A stretch of 64,000 nt of DNA, taken from assembly GCF_024666595.1 (NCBI RefSeq), contig NZ_CP088296.1, positions 2,408,501 to 2,472,500 on the forward strand, read 5' to 3'. Shown here piece after piece: positions 9,665 to 20,320 of the stretch (position 1 is the first letter of the stretch; each line of letters begins with the position of its first letter). The notes beneath the pieces were generated by a model. That model was not told where the DNA came from, made no database searches, and saw nothing but the letters and a program-made list of their open reading frames with translations. Source of the DNA: Sphingomonas sp. J315 (GTDB lineage Bacteria; Pseudomonadota; Alphaproteobacteria; Sphingomonadales; Sphingomonadaceae). The translations under genes were made by a program, and so were the position numbers.

Positions 9665-10083
9665 TGACGATGCCGCGTTTTCATCTGGCGATCCCGGTCG
9701 ACGATCTGGAGGCGGGGCGCGCATTCTATGGCGACCTGCTCGGTTGTCCGCAGGGGCGAGAGGACCCGGATCACTGGATCGATTTCGACCTGCGCGGGCA
9801 TCAGCTGGTGCTGCACAAGGGGGAAGGTGCTGGGGTCCGCCTGCGCAATGCGGTCGATGGCGATGCGGTGCCGGTGCCGCATTTCGGGCTTGTGCTCGAC
9901 TGGGACGAGTGGCACGCGCTGGCCGATCGGGTGAAGGCGGCGGGGACGCAGTTCGTGATCGAACCGCATATCCGCTTTGCCGGACAGCCCGGCGAACAGG
10001 CGACGATGTTCTTCTTTGATCCCGCCGGCAACGCGCTGGAATTCAAGGCATTCAAGGATATCGGGCAGCTGTTCGCGGTTTAA
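9664..10083 (+). CDS. VOC (glyoxalase/bleomycin-resistance fold) family protein
   Basis: A 139-residue single-domain VOC protein with two beta-alpha-beta-beta-beta modules ([22 protein letters not shown] at 5-26 and [13 protein letters not shown] in the middle) and a closing [15 protein letters not shown] that carries the metal-ligand Glu. The reaction cannot be told from sequence. ATG at 9664 overlaps the dehydrogenase stop and has AAGGATGG upstream; an in-frame ATG at 9655 is less likely. Its TAA overlaps the stop of the convergent small gene. Confidence 0.75.
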   Translation: MTMPRFHLAIPVDDLEAGRAFYGDLLGCPQGREDPDHWIDFDLRGHQLVLHKGEGAGVRLRNAVDGDAVPVPHFGLVLDWDEWHALADRVKAAGTQFVIEPHIRFAGQPGEQATMFFFDPAGNALEFKAFKDIGQLFAV

Positions 10084-10235
10084 TCCGCGCTTTCCGCTTC
10101 CTTCGCCTCCCGCCGTTTCCTGAGCGCGCGGGCGATCAGGATGCCGCCGAGAATGAACCCGCCGGGTGCGAGCAGCACCGTCGCGGCGAGGGCGGCGTTG
10201 CGGGCGGTGTTCGACTTGGGGGCTTCGTCAGACAG
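10080..10235 (-). CDS. Small single-pass membrane protein at the end of the suf operon (CTG start)
   Basis: A 51-residue reading frame: a short polar N-terminus ([12 protein letters not shown]), one hydrophobic helix ([22 protein letters not shown]), then a highly charged tail ([10 protein letters not shown]). It overlaps the sufA stop by 8 bp, as expected for a coupled last gene. No ATG, GTG or TTG is available near that point; the only sensible start is CTG at 10235. It may be a true CTG start or a single-base error for ATG. Function unknown. Confidence 0.45.
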   Translation of the reverse strand: MSDEAPKSNTARNAALAATVLLAPGGFILGGILIARALRKRREAKEAESAD

Positions 10236-10584
10236 TGAAGCTCTCGCCGCAGCCGCAGGCGCCCTTGGCGTTCGGGTTATTGAACACGAAGCCGGCGGTG
10301 AAATCGTCCTCGACCCAGTCCATCGTCGATCCGATCAGGTAGAGCACCGACCCGCCATCGACGAACAGGGTGCCGCCGGGGGTGTCGATCCGCTCGTCCA
10401 TCGGATTGGCGGCGGTGACGTAATCGACCGAATAGGCAAGGCCTGAACAGCCGCGACGCGGGGTCGAGAGCTTGACGCCGATCGCCCCTTCCGGTGCGCG
10501 TGACATCAGGTCGGCGATGCGGGCTTCCGAGGCGGAGGTCAGAAGGATCGCGGCGGGGCGGGCGCGGGTTTTGACTTCGGTCAT
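10228..10584 (-). CDS. sufA: Fe-S cluster assembly A-type carrier SufA
   Basis: A-type carrier that receives a cluster from SufBCD and passes it to target proteins. The 118-residue protein (start ATG 10584) has the three family cysteines: Cys46 in RGCSG and Cys110/Cys112 in GACGCGESF. It is last but one in the suf operon and its ATG overlaps the sufT stop. ErpA/IscA names are possible on sequence alone; the operon favours SufA. Confidence 0.9.
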   Translation of the reverse strand: MTEVKTRARPAAILLTSASEARIADLMSRAPEGAIGVKLSTPRRGCSGLAYSVDYVTAANPMDERIDTPGGTLFVDGGSVLYLIGSTMDWVEDDFTAGFVFNNPNAKGACGCGESFTV

Positions 10585-11048
10585 CACAGCATCCCCAGTT
10601 CGAGCCGGGCCTCGTCGCTCATCTTCGCCGGGTCCCAAGGCGGATCCCAGACGAGGTTGACCTCGGCGTGGCCGACGCCCGGCACCGCGCCGACACGCAG
10701 CTCGACCTCGGCCGGCATGGATTCGGCGACCGGGCAGTGCGGGGTGGTGAGGGTCATCGTCACCACGGCATGCCCGGCATCGGTGACCTCGACATTGTAG
10801 ATCAGGCCGAGGTCGTAGATGTTGACCGGGATTTCGGGGTCGAAAATGTCCTTCAAGGCGTCGATGATCGCTTCATAGGTCGCGCCGCCGGGTTCGCCTT
10901 TGGGGACATCCGAGGGCTTCTGGGACAAAAAGCCTTCGAGATAGTCGCGCTTGCGTTCGAACGTTTCCCGCGCATCTTCCACACGGGCGCGCGGCGGGGC
11001 GGCGACGGCGTCCACTTGCTCGACTTCGATCCTGCGTTCTTCGTTCAT
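10584..11048 (-). CDS. sufT: SUF-associated MIP18/DUF59 protein SufT
   Basis: A 154-residue MIP18-family protein of the type found in SUF operons, thought to help Fe-S maturation of target proteins. The DUF59 domain runs from about 60 to 140, with DPEIPVNIYDLGLIY and the conserved Cys in TPHCPVAES. The N-terminal 50 residues are charged and probably unstructured. ATG overlaps the sufS stop (ATGA). Confidence 0.88.
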   Translation of the reverse strand: MNEERRIEVEQVDAVAAPPRARVEDARETFERKRDYLEGFLSQKPSDVPKGEPGGATYEAIIDALKDIFDPEIPVNIYDLGLIYNVEVTDAGHAVVTMTLTTPHCPVAESMPAEVELRVGAVPGVGHAEVNLVWDPPWDPAKMSDEARLELGML

Positions 11049-12255
11049 CCGAAGATCCTCGTCACTCGCTCTATCCCCTTGACCAGCGCGGCGATGTCCG
11101 CCGCGCCATTGTAAACCCCGAAGCTGACACGTGCCGTCGCCGGGACGCCGAGGCTGTCCATCAGCGGCTGGGCGCAGTGATGCCCGGCGCGGATGGCGAC
11201 ATTGCCCTCGTCCAAGATGGTGGCGACGTCGTGCGGATGCACCCCCTCCACGACGAAACTGACGATTCCGGCGCTGTCGTCGGGGCCGAGCAGCCGCACA
11301 CTGTTGAGGCCGGATAGCGCGTCGCGGGCCTGCTTCACCAGCGCGGTTTCGTGCGCGTGGATGCGGTCGAGGCCGATGGCATCGACATAGTCGATCGCGG
11401 CGTGCAACCCGGTAACGCCGATGATGTGCGGGGTTCCCGCCTCGAACCGGCCTGGGGCGGGGGCGTAGGTCGTTTTCGCGAAGGTCACGCGGTCGATCAT
11501 CGACCCGCCGCCCTGCCAGGGGGCATCGCGTCGAGCAGGTCGTGGCGGCCCCACAGCACGCCGATGCCGGTCGGGCCGTAGAGCTTGTGGCCGGAGAAGA
11601 CGTAGAAGTCGCAGCCGAGCTCGGCGACGTTGACGGGCAGCCGGGGGACCGCCTGACAGCCGTCGATCAGGATCTTCGCGCCGACGCCATGCGCCAATTC
11701 GGTGGCGCGCTGCACGTCGAGGATCGAGCCCATGACGTTGGAGACATGGGCGAGCGCGACCAGCTTGTGCCGCTCGGTCAGCATCGCCGCCATCGCGTCG
11801 AGGTCGATACGGTGGTCGTCGGTCAGCGGCACCACGTCGATGATCGCGCCGGTGCGCTCCGCCGCCATCTGCCACGGCACGATATTGCTGTGATGTTCGA
11901 GCTGGCTGAGCAGGATGCGGTCGCCGGGCTTGAGGTTGGGGATCGCCCAGCTCTGCGCGACGAGGTTGATCCCCTCGGTCGCGCCGCGCACGAACACGAC
12001 TTCGTCCTCGCGCCCGCCGATAAAGGTCGCGACGCGGCGGCGTGCGGCCTCATAGGCGAGGGTCATGTCGGCCGAGCGCTGATACACGCCGCGATGGACG
12101 GTGGCGTAATCCTGCGCGTAGCCGCGGGTGATCGCGTCGATCACCGGGCGCGGTTTTTGCGAGGTCGCGGCGGTGTCGAGATAGGCCCAGCCCGCCGGGA
12201 TCGCCGGGAAATCGGCGAGGAGGTCGAGCGGAGCGGTCGCCGTCAGCGTACTCAC
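11045..12255 (-). CDS. sufS: Cysteine desulfurase SufS, with frameshift
   Basis: PLP enzyme that takes sulfur from cysteine for cluster assembly. The N-terminal half carries the PLP lysine in FSGHKLYGPTG. The C-terminal half, in another frame, carries the active-site Cys in GHHCAQPLM. They meet at five G (plus strand) at 11519-11523. One more base restores DAMPPWQGGGSMIDRV, the usual SufS sequence, and a 403-residue protein. This is the only cysteine desulfurase in a SUF-only operon, so true loss would be expected to be lethal and a consensus error is far more likely. It is the upstream partner of sufT and follows sufD with an ATGA overlap. Confidence 0.9.
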
Positions 12256-13349
12256 AACGCCGCCTCCAGCCAGGCGTCGGCATCCGCCGCGAACGCCGCG
12301 CGCACCGCTTCGTCGTCAATCCGGTCGATTGCGTCGGTGACGAAGGCGCGAGTCAGCAGCGCCTTGGCCTGTGCCTCGGGGATGCCGCGCGACTGCATGT
12401 AGAACAGCGCCTTGGCATCGAGCTCGCCCACCGTCGCTCCGTGGGCGCATTTCACATCGTCGGCGAAGATTTCGAGTTCGGGCTTCAGATTCACTGTCGC
12501 GGTGCGCTTGAGCAGCAGGCCGCGCAGCGATTGCTCGCCATCGGTCTTCTGCGCATCGCGGCGGACCTGCGCGCGCGAGGCGATGCTGGCGGTCGAGGTG
12601 TCGGCGGCGACCGCGCGCCAGATCTGGCGGCTGGTCCCTTCCGGCGCGGCATGATCGGCGACGGTTGCGGCATCGGCCTTCTCGCCGCCACGGGTCAGCA
12701 GCGCGCCGCCAGCCTCGCCATAGGCACCCTCGCCGGTCAGCGTCAGCCGCGCCTCGACCCGTGCGGTGCGGCAGCCGGTGACGAGCGCGGTGCTGACGAA
12801 GCTGCCCGCCTTACCGATCGTGGCATCGGCGTAGTCGGTGTGTGCGCCGTCTTCCTTGAGAACGCGGACGGCGCGCATCAGTCGCGCGCCTTCGCCCAGC
12901 TCGACCCACAGATTGGCGTTGCTCCAGCCGGGACCAACATGCGTTTCGACGAGCGATGCGACCGCATCAGCCTGAAGCACGATCTTGTTCGACAGATGCG
13001 CGACGCCGCCGGTGGTGACGTGGATCACCTGTACCGGGCCGTCGAGTGCGGCTCCAGACTTCAGATACAGGACATAGCCTGCCTGAGCGTAGGTACATGC
13101 CGCTTCCGAATAGGGGTTGGCAGGGGTGCGGATCGGCGCGGCGGAAATCTCGACCGGGCCGGGGGCGCTCGCCTCCGCGACGAATGCGCCGTCGACGAAC
13201 AACAGGCGCGGGCCGGGGCGGTCGATCCACAGGTGCGCGACGTCAGGCGCGGCACCGCGCGGCGTTGCTGCGAGCGCATCGAGCGGCGCGGCGTCGAACC
13301 AGCGCCAATCTTCCGCGATCGGGGCGTCGAGTACAAGGCCGTGGGTCAT
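12252..13349 (-). CDS. sufD: Fe-S scaffold subunit SufD
   Basis: Partner of SufB and SufC in the SufBCD scaffold where clusters form. The 365-residue protein shows the beta-helix core with QIWRAVAADTS and the C-terminal KCAHGATVGELDAKALFYMQSRGIP block that includes the conserved Cys-Ala-His used at the SufB-SufD interface. ATG at 13349 follows GGGGCG; a longer upstream reading frame looks non-coding. It overlaps both its neighbours by 4 bp. Confidence 0.9.
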   Translation of the reverse strand: MTHGLVLDAPIAEDWRWFDAAPLDALAATPRGAAPDVAHLWIDRPGPRLLFVDGAFVAEASAPGPVEISAAPIRTPANPYSEAACTYAQAGYVLYLKSGAALDGPVQVIHVTTGGVAHLSNKIVLQADAVASLVETHVGPGWSNANLWVELGEGARLMRAVRVLKEDGAHTDYADATIGKAGSFVSTALVTGCRTARVEARLTLTGEGAYGEAGGALLTRGGEKADAATVADHAAPEGTSRQIWRAVAADTSTASIASRAQVRRDAQKTDGEQSLRGLLLKRTATVNLKPELEIFADDVKCAHGATVGELDAKALFYMQSRGIPEAQAKALLTRAFVTDAIDRIDDEAVRAAFAADADAWLEAAL

Positions 13350-13663
13350 GGCTGGCGCCCCTTCAAGTGCTGGCGCAGCTGCGCGACCAGCGCCGGGCGG
13401 GCGCGGGCGACACACCCCTTGATCGCATCATTGGTCTTGTTGCCGTGGCGCACGCATCCGACCGCAGTGCGGCATAGCGCGGCATCCAGCGTGTCGACGC
13501 CGGTCGTCTCACTGAGCGAGCAGTCATACTGGTCGCCCCGCTTGCGCGTGATTGACACGGCAATGCGGTCGAGCTTTGGCGCGATGACGAGGATTTCTTC
13601 TTCAGTCGTCGGGTCGATCGGCGGCGGTGCGGCGGCCTGGAGTGCGAGTGCGAGCAGGCTCAT
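13346..13663 (-). CDS. Secreted Cys-rich protein in the suf operon, unknown function
   Basis: A 105-residue protein with a short N-terminal hydrophobic signal and cysteines at 48, 64, 70 and 84. The core (ILVIAPKLDRIAVSITR...DAALCRTAVGC) resembles the product of 14829-15317 in the same operon, with identical spacing of the first three cysteines (C-x15-C-x5-C). Both also recall the last half of a TonB C-terminal domain (G..xxC.....G...LD.A.C). A periplasmic location is inferred. It overlaps sufD's ATG. Confidence 0.6.
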   Translation of the reverse strand: MSLLALALQAAAPPPIDPTTEEEILVIAPKLDRIAVSITRKRGDQYDCSLSETTGVDTLDAALCRTAVGCVRHGNKTNDAIKGCVARARPALVAQLRQHLKGRQP

Positions 13664-14033
13664 CGCTTCCGCTCCGTCACCAGAGCGATCAGCAGTCCGA
13701 CACCGCCGGCCCACATGATGAAGGCCGCGCCCGCCTGGCTGGCGAAGCTGCGCCCGGCATAGATATCGGGCAGGAAGGCGAAACCGATTCCGTCCAGCAG
13801 CAGGGCGATTCCGGTTCCCAATGCCATCATGGCGATCAGCGGCGCGCCCGACGCGCTGCCGAGGCGGCGTGCCACTTCGACCGTGATCAGGCTGGTGATG
13901 ACGCCGACCCCGAACATCGCCGCGGTCGCGATCCCGCCGTCGAACAGGAAGGGAAGAAAGTGGACGATTCCCGCGCCGCACGCCCACAGGCTGGTGCCGA
14001 GCAGCGCCGCGATCCAGCCTTGCCGCGACGTCA

Positions 14034-14034
<1 letters not shown>
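13660..14034 (-). CDS. Integral membrane protein in the suf operon, unknown function
   Basis: A 124-residue protein with four hydrophobic segments and short loops. It could be a small-multidrug-resistance-size or DUF5367-like membrane protein; I do not recognise it with certainty. ATG 14034 overlaps the sufC stop (TGATG) and its own end overlaps the next gene, so it is an integral member of the operon and not a stray ORF. A metal or sulfur transport role is speculation. Confidence 0.6.
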
Positions 14035-14777
<743 letters not shown>

Positions 14778-14828
14778 GTTATCCTGCGTGCAAATTCTGA
14801 AGTGCGTCAGCATGACGGTGGGTAGGGG

Positions 14829-15313
14829 TCACCGCGGCTCCTCCTGCGGCTTCATTCCGCCCAGCGTGATTGCGGGGGTGCCGCTTTCGTCCTTGGGCGG
14901 GGGCGGGAGCTTGCCGAGGCGGTTGGGGTCTTCGTCCTTTGCCTCGCCGACGACCGGGCCGACGGCGGGAGCCTTGGGCGTTTCGGGCTTGAGCGAGACG
15001 CCGAGGCCGAGCTTGGGCTCCGTCGTCAGGATCTTTGGCGCGGTCGCGGTCAGACCCGCGCCTGCGCCGCCGCAAAATTCCTGTCCCTTGGTCGAAGTGA
15101 CGCAATCGGGCAGCGAGGTGCAGGCCGCGTCGTCGATCCGTTTCGTCCCCGACGACTTGAACACGCGGCAGTTGATCAGGCGGCCATCGGGCGCGCGGTC
15201 GAACACCAACGCGACGCGGCCGACCCGGGCGGTGATGACCACTTCTTCATATTCGGGCTCGGGCGCGGCGACCGCGTCCTGCGGCACGATGGCCAGAAGG
15301 GCGAACGCGGCGA

Positions 15314-15317
<4 letters not shown>
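14829..15317 (-). CDS. Secreted TonB-C-like Cys protein in the suf operon, unknown function
   Basis: A 162-residue protein with a signal peptide (cleavage near AVAAPE). Residues 25-75 ([20 protein letters not shown]...C) look like a shortened TonB C-terminal domain with [14 protein letters not shown] and cysteines at 50, 66, 72 and 82. A Pro/Lys-rich tail follows from about residue 90. It shares C-x15-C-x5-C with the other small secreted protein of this operon (13346-13663). It overlaps the sufB stop. Function unknown. Confidence 0.6.
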
Positions 15318-16776
<1,459 letters not shown>

Positions 16777-16777
<1 letters not shown>

Positions 16778-17196
16778 TATGCGGGTACCGGCTGGGAGGA
16801 GAGGGAGGCGAGGGTGACGCCGGCGAGTGCGCCGCGGACCGATGCGTTGACATTGTTCCAGTGCGGTTTCACGCGGCAGCTCTGTTCGATGCAGCAGTCA
16901 TGCTTGCCGGTGTCGACGCACGCGGTGAGCGCGATCGGTCCTTCGATCGCTTCGACGATGTCGGCCAGGGTGATCGTTGCGGGCGGGCGGGCGAGGCGGA
17001 AGCCGCCACCGGTGCCGCGCGCGCTTTCGATCAGGCCGGCGGCGGAGAGGCGGCTGACCAGCTTTTGGACCGTGGGAAGCGGCAACCTGGTCTCGTCCGC
17101 CAGCAGCGTCGCGTTCAGCCGCCCGCTGACGCCGCAGTGACGCGCGGCGGCGGAGAGCATCACGACGGCATAGTCTGTCTGGGCGGAGAGGCGCAT
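16777..17196 (-). CDS. Rrf2-family SUF regulator (IscR-like Fe-S sensor)
   Basis: A 139-residue Rrf2 transcription factor. The winged helix spans residues 1-70 ([19 protein letters not shown] as recognition region, then the [11 protein letters not shown] wing). A cluster-ligand group follows: Cys93, Cys101, Cys102 and Cys107. Three of these match the IscR pattern for holding an Fe-S cluster. As first gene of the suf operon it probably senses cluster supply and represses its own operon. Candidate operators lie just upstream (17247-17285). Confidence 0.85.
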
Positions 17197-17246
17197 GGAT
17201 TCCCTGTTGGGCCTACGCGCAAAAGCGCTGCGGCCTGCCGAACTGA

Positions 17247-17263
17247 TTGCGAGCCATTCTCAA
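17247..17263. promoter_or_regulatory. Candidate Fur-family box upstream of the suf operon
   Basis: TTGCGAGCCATTCTCAA is a 17-bp imperfect palindrome (TTG.GA.....TC.CAA) resembling Fur-type boxes. It lies 51 bp upstream of the regulator's ATG in the suf-pyrD divergent region. Iron control of suf operons is established in many bacteria; the assignment here is by resemblance only. Confidence 0.35.
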
Positions 17264-17285
17264 ATCGGAATGATTCGTTCCGATT
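17263..17285. promoter_or_regulatory. Perfect inverted repeat, candidate operator of the suf regulator
   Basis: AATCGGAA and TTCCGATT form perfect 8-bp arms separated by seven bases, a 23-bp site abutting the Fur-like palindrome. It sits between the divergent suf operon and pyrD. Size and position fit a dimeric repressor such as the Rrf2 protein. The centre also holds a GATTC (GANTC) sequence. Confidence 0.45.
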
Positions 17286-17412
17286 GGGCAGATGGGCTTG
17301 GAGAGGGGGTGTGTCAAGGCGCGGACCCCCCGGGGCTGATAGTGTAAGCCTTGTGTAAACTTCCGCGCGACGGGGTGACGCGACGGGGCGACAGGCGTTA
17401 AGGGCAGCGTCC

Positions 17413-18384
17413 ATGCTCTACGACCTGCTCAAGCCGCTGATCTTCACGCTCGACGCCGAACGCGCGCACCGTCTGGCTATTCGCGCGTCCGCGCTGTCGC
17501 CGGGTGGCAGCATCCCGCGCGTGCGGCCGGTCACGATCGGCGGGGTGGCGTTCCCCAACCCCGTCGGACTTGCGGCGGGGCTGGACAAGGATGGCGAGGC
17601 GATCGACGGGCTGATGGGGCTGGGGTTCGGCAGCGTCGAGATCGGATCGCTGACGCCGCGCCCGCAGGCGGGCAATCCGAAGCCGCGGCTGTTTCGGCTG
17701 GTCGAGGACCGCGCGGTGGTCAACCGCATGGGGTTCAACAATGGCGGGATCGATGCGGCGATCGAGCGCGTCAATCGGGCGAAGCGGCCGGGCGTGCTTG
17801 GCATCAATGTCGGGGCGAACAAGGACAGCGACGATCGCGTGGCGGATTATGCGCTCGGCGTGGCGAAGGTCGCGCCGCATGCGGACTATGTGACGATCAA
17901 TGTCAGTTCACCCAACACGCCGGGGCTGCGCGACCTTCAGTCACGACCGGCGCTGGACGAATTGCTGAACGCGGCGAGTGCGGCGCGGGTGCTGGAGGGC
18001 GCGCGCGTGCCACTGTTTCTCAAGGTCGCGCCCGATCTCGACCGTGCGGGGATGGCGGGGGTGGTCGCGGCTGCGGCCAATGCGTCGGTCGATGCGCTGA
18101 TTGTCGGCAATACGACGATTTCACGGCCCGATACGCTGCGTTCCCCGCTGGCCGCCGAAGCGGGCGGTCTGTCGGGGCGACCGCTGGCCGCGCTTGCCCG
18201 TGAGAAACTGGCAATGGCGATCGAGATTGCCGATGGCGCGCTGCCGGTGATCGCGGTCGGCGGGATCGATTCGCCCGAAGAGGCGCTGGCGCGGCTCGAT
18301 GCGGGGGCGGCGATGGTGCAGATATATTCGGCGCTGGTGTTCGAAGGGCCGGGGCTGGTGCGGCGGATCGTCAACCGTCTGTGA
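17413..18384 (+). CDS. pyrD: Dihydroorotate dehydrogenase (quinone), class 2
   Basis: Fourth step of pyrimidine synthesis, oxidising dihydroorotate to orotate at the inner membrane with quinone as acceptor. The 323-residue protein has the class 2 N-terminal membrane-association helix (LYDLLKPLIFTLDAERAHRL), FMN contacts in VGLAAGLDKDG and NRMGFNN, the catalytic Ser in NVSSPNTPGLR, and the C-terminal GGIDSPEEA phosphate site. Divergent from the suf operon. Confidence 0.93.
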   Translation: MLYDLLKPLIFTLDAERAHRLAIRASALSPGGSIPRVRPVTIGGVAFPNPVGLAAGLDKDGEAIDGLMGLGFGSVEIGSLTPRPQAGNPKPRLFRLVEDRAVVNRMGFNNGGIDAAIERVNRAKRPGVLGINVGANKDSDDRVADYALGVAKVAPHADYVTINVSSPNTPGLRDLQSRPALDELLNAASAARVLEGARVPLFLKVAPDLDRAGMAGVVAAAANASVDALIVGNTTISRPDTLRSPLAAEAGGLSGRPLAALAREKLAMAIEIADGALPVIAVGGIDSPEEALARLDAGAAMVQIYSALVFEGPGLVRRIVNRL

Positions 18385-18475
18385 CGTAGCGGCATTGCGA
18401 TTGCCAGCGGTGTCGTTAGGGTTCGCGCATGATTGAGCGCGGGCACGAACCCGCGCCGCAGGAGTTGGGGTCAGG

Positions 18476-20275
18476 ATGCGCAAGCTCGAAAAATTCGACA
18501 ATCTCGTTTCGATGTTCTTCACCCGCGCGCGGGAACAGGGCGACGCGCCGTTCCTCTGGGCCAAGAGCGGCGGTACGTGGCAGTCGATCAGCTGGGCGGA
18601 ATCGGCGCGCAAGGTCGCGAGCCTGGCGGCGGCGCTGAAATCGCTTGGTCTGAAACCGGGCGACCGGGTGATGCTGGTCAGCGAGAACCGGCCCGAATGG
18701 TGCCTGAGCGACCTTGCGATCATGGCGGCGGGCGGGGTGACCGTGCCGACCTACATCACCAATACCGAGCGCGATCACCAGCATATCATCGACAATTCGG
18801 GCGCGACGATGACGATCGTGTCCGATGCGAAGCTGGCCAAGACCCTGCTCCCTGCGATCCTGCGCACGGCGGGTAGCGTCGGGCATGTGGTGATCGGCAT
18901 GGACGAGATGAAGCTCAGCCAGCCGGGCGCGATCGACTTTCACGACTGGAACGCGCTGATCGCCGCCAATGCCGCAGACGTGGCGGTCGCCGAAGCTGCG
19001 GCGGCGCGGATGAAGCGCGAGGATCTGGCGTGCATCATCTACACCAGCGGCACCGGCGGCTCCCCGCGCGGCGTGATGCAGCATCACGGCGCGATCCTGA
19101 CCAATGTCGAGGGCTGCTGCACCGTGATCAGCGAGGATTTCGGCTGGGACGACGAGATATTCCTGTCGTTTCTGCCGCTCAGCCACGCCTATGAGCATAC
19201 CGGCGGGCAGCATTTCCCGATCGGGCTGGGCGCGCAGATCTATTATGCCGAAGGTCTCGACAAGCTGGCGTCGAATATCGAGGAGGTGCGCCCGACGCTG
19301 ATGGTCGTCGTGCCCCGGCTGTTCGAGGTGTTGCGCACGCGGATTACCAAGCAGGTCGAGAAACAGGGCAAGTTTGCCAATTACCTGCTCGACCGCGCGG
19401 TTTCGATCGGGGGCAAGAAGGCGGCGGGGAAGAGTTCGGTGCTCGACGTGCCGATGAGCCTCTTCCTGAGCCGCACGTTGAAGCCAAAATTGTCGAAGAA
19501 GTTTGGCGGGCGGATCAAGGCGATGGTGTCGGGCGGCGCGCCGCTCAACCCGGAGGTCGGAGTGTTCTTCGAGAGCCTCGGAATCACCTTCCTGCAGGGG
19601 TACGGTCAGACCGAGGCGGCGCCCGTCATCAGCTGCAACCGCCCGAGCGCCGGCCTAAAGCACGACACGGTCGGCCCGCCGCTGGAGGGCGTCGAGGTGA
19701 AGATCGCCGAGGATGGCGAGATTCTGGTGCGCGGCGAGCTGGTGATGCACGGTTACTGGCGCAACGAGGCCGAGACGGCTCGCGTCCTCAAGGACGGGTG
19801 GCTGCATACCGGCGATATCGGGCTGATCGACGAGAGGGGCCGAATCAAGATCACCGACCGCAAGAAGGACATCATCGTCAACGACAAGGGCGACAATGTT
19901 GCGCCGCAAAAGGTTGAGGGCATGCTTACCCTTCAGCCCGAAATCATGCAGGCAATGATCGCGGGCGACCGCAAGCCGTACATGACCGCAGTGCTGGTTC
20001 CCGACCCCGAATGGACGCAGGAATGGTGCGCCAAGACCGGGGCAAAATGCGACCTCAAGGCGCTGCGCGACGACCCGGACTATCGCAGCGCAATCGGCGC
20101 GGCGGTCGATCGGGTGAACAAGGATTTGTCGGTGATCGAACGCGTGCGCCGCTTTATCCTGGCGGACGAGCCGTTCACGATCGAGAACCAGCAGCTGACC
20201 CCCAGCCTCAAGATCCGCCGCCATATCCTCAAAGAGGTGTATGGGGCGCGGCTGGACGGCTTGTACAAGGGCTAG
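18476..20275 (+). CDS. AMP-dependent long-chain fatty acid-CoA ligase
   Basis: Activates a fatty acid as acyl-AMP and then acyl-CoA. The 599-residue protein is of the FadD15-like long type. The AMP-binding loop IYTSGTGGSPRGV has Gly in place of the more common second Thr, a variant I have seen in this subgroup. It also has YGQTEAAPVIS, LHTGDIG and TDRKKDIIVNDKGDNVAPQKVE. No signal peptide. It stands alone between pyrD and a hairpin; the chain length used cannot be told. Confidence 0.85.
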   Translation: MRKLEKFDNLVSMFFTRAREQGDAPFLWAKSGGTWQSISWAESARKVASLAAALKSLGLKPGDRVMLVSENRPEWCLSDLAIMAAGGVTVPTYITNTERDHQHIIDNSGATMTIVSDAKLAKTLLPAILRTAGSVGHVVIGMDEMKLSQPGAIDFHDWNALIAANAADVAVAEAAAARMKREDLACIIYTSGTGGSPRGVMQHHGAILTNVEGCCTVISEDFGWDDEIFLSFLPLSHAYEHTGGQHFPIGLGAQIYYAEGLDKLASNIEEVRPTLMVVVPRLFEVLRTRITKQVEKQGKFANYLLDRAVSIGGKKAAGKSSVLDVPMSLFLSRTLKPKLSKKFGGRIKAMVSGGAPLNPEVGVFFESLGITFLQGYGQTEAAPVISCNRPSAGLKHDTVGPPLEGVEVKIAEDGEILVRGELVMHGYWRNEAETARVLKDGWLHTGDIGLIDERGRIKITDRKKDIIVNDKGDNVAPQKVEGMLTLQPEIMQAMIAGDRKPYMTAVLVPDPEWTQEWCAKTGAKCDLKALRDDPDYRSAIGAAVDRVNKDLSVIERVRRFILADEPFTIENQQLTPSLKIRRHILKEVYGARLDGLYKG

Positions 20276-20285
20276 CTTTGCGTCG

Positions 20286-20304
20286 CCCCGGGCTTGACCC
20301 GGGG
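20286..20304. repeat. Short GC hairpin between convergent genes
   Basis: CCCCGGG-CTTGA-CCCGGGG flanked by CGTCG and GTGACG. The same pattern recurs at 31390-31408 and inside 48190-48303, so it is a dispersed repeat. It lies between the ends of the ligase and M16 genes and could act as a two-way terminator, though no T-tract is seen. Confidence 0.55.
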
Positions 20305-20320
20305 TGACGAAAGGGAGCGT

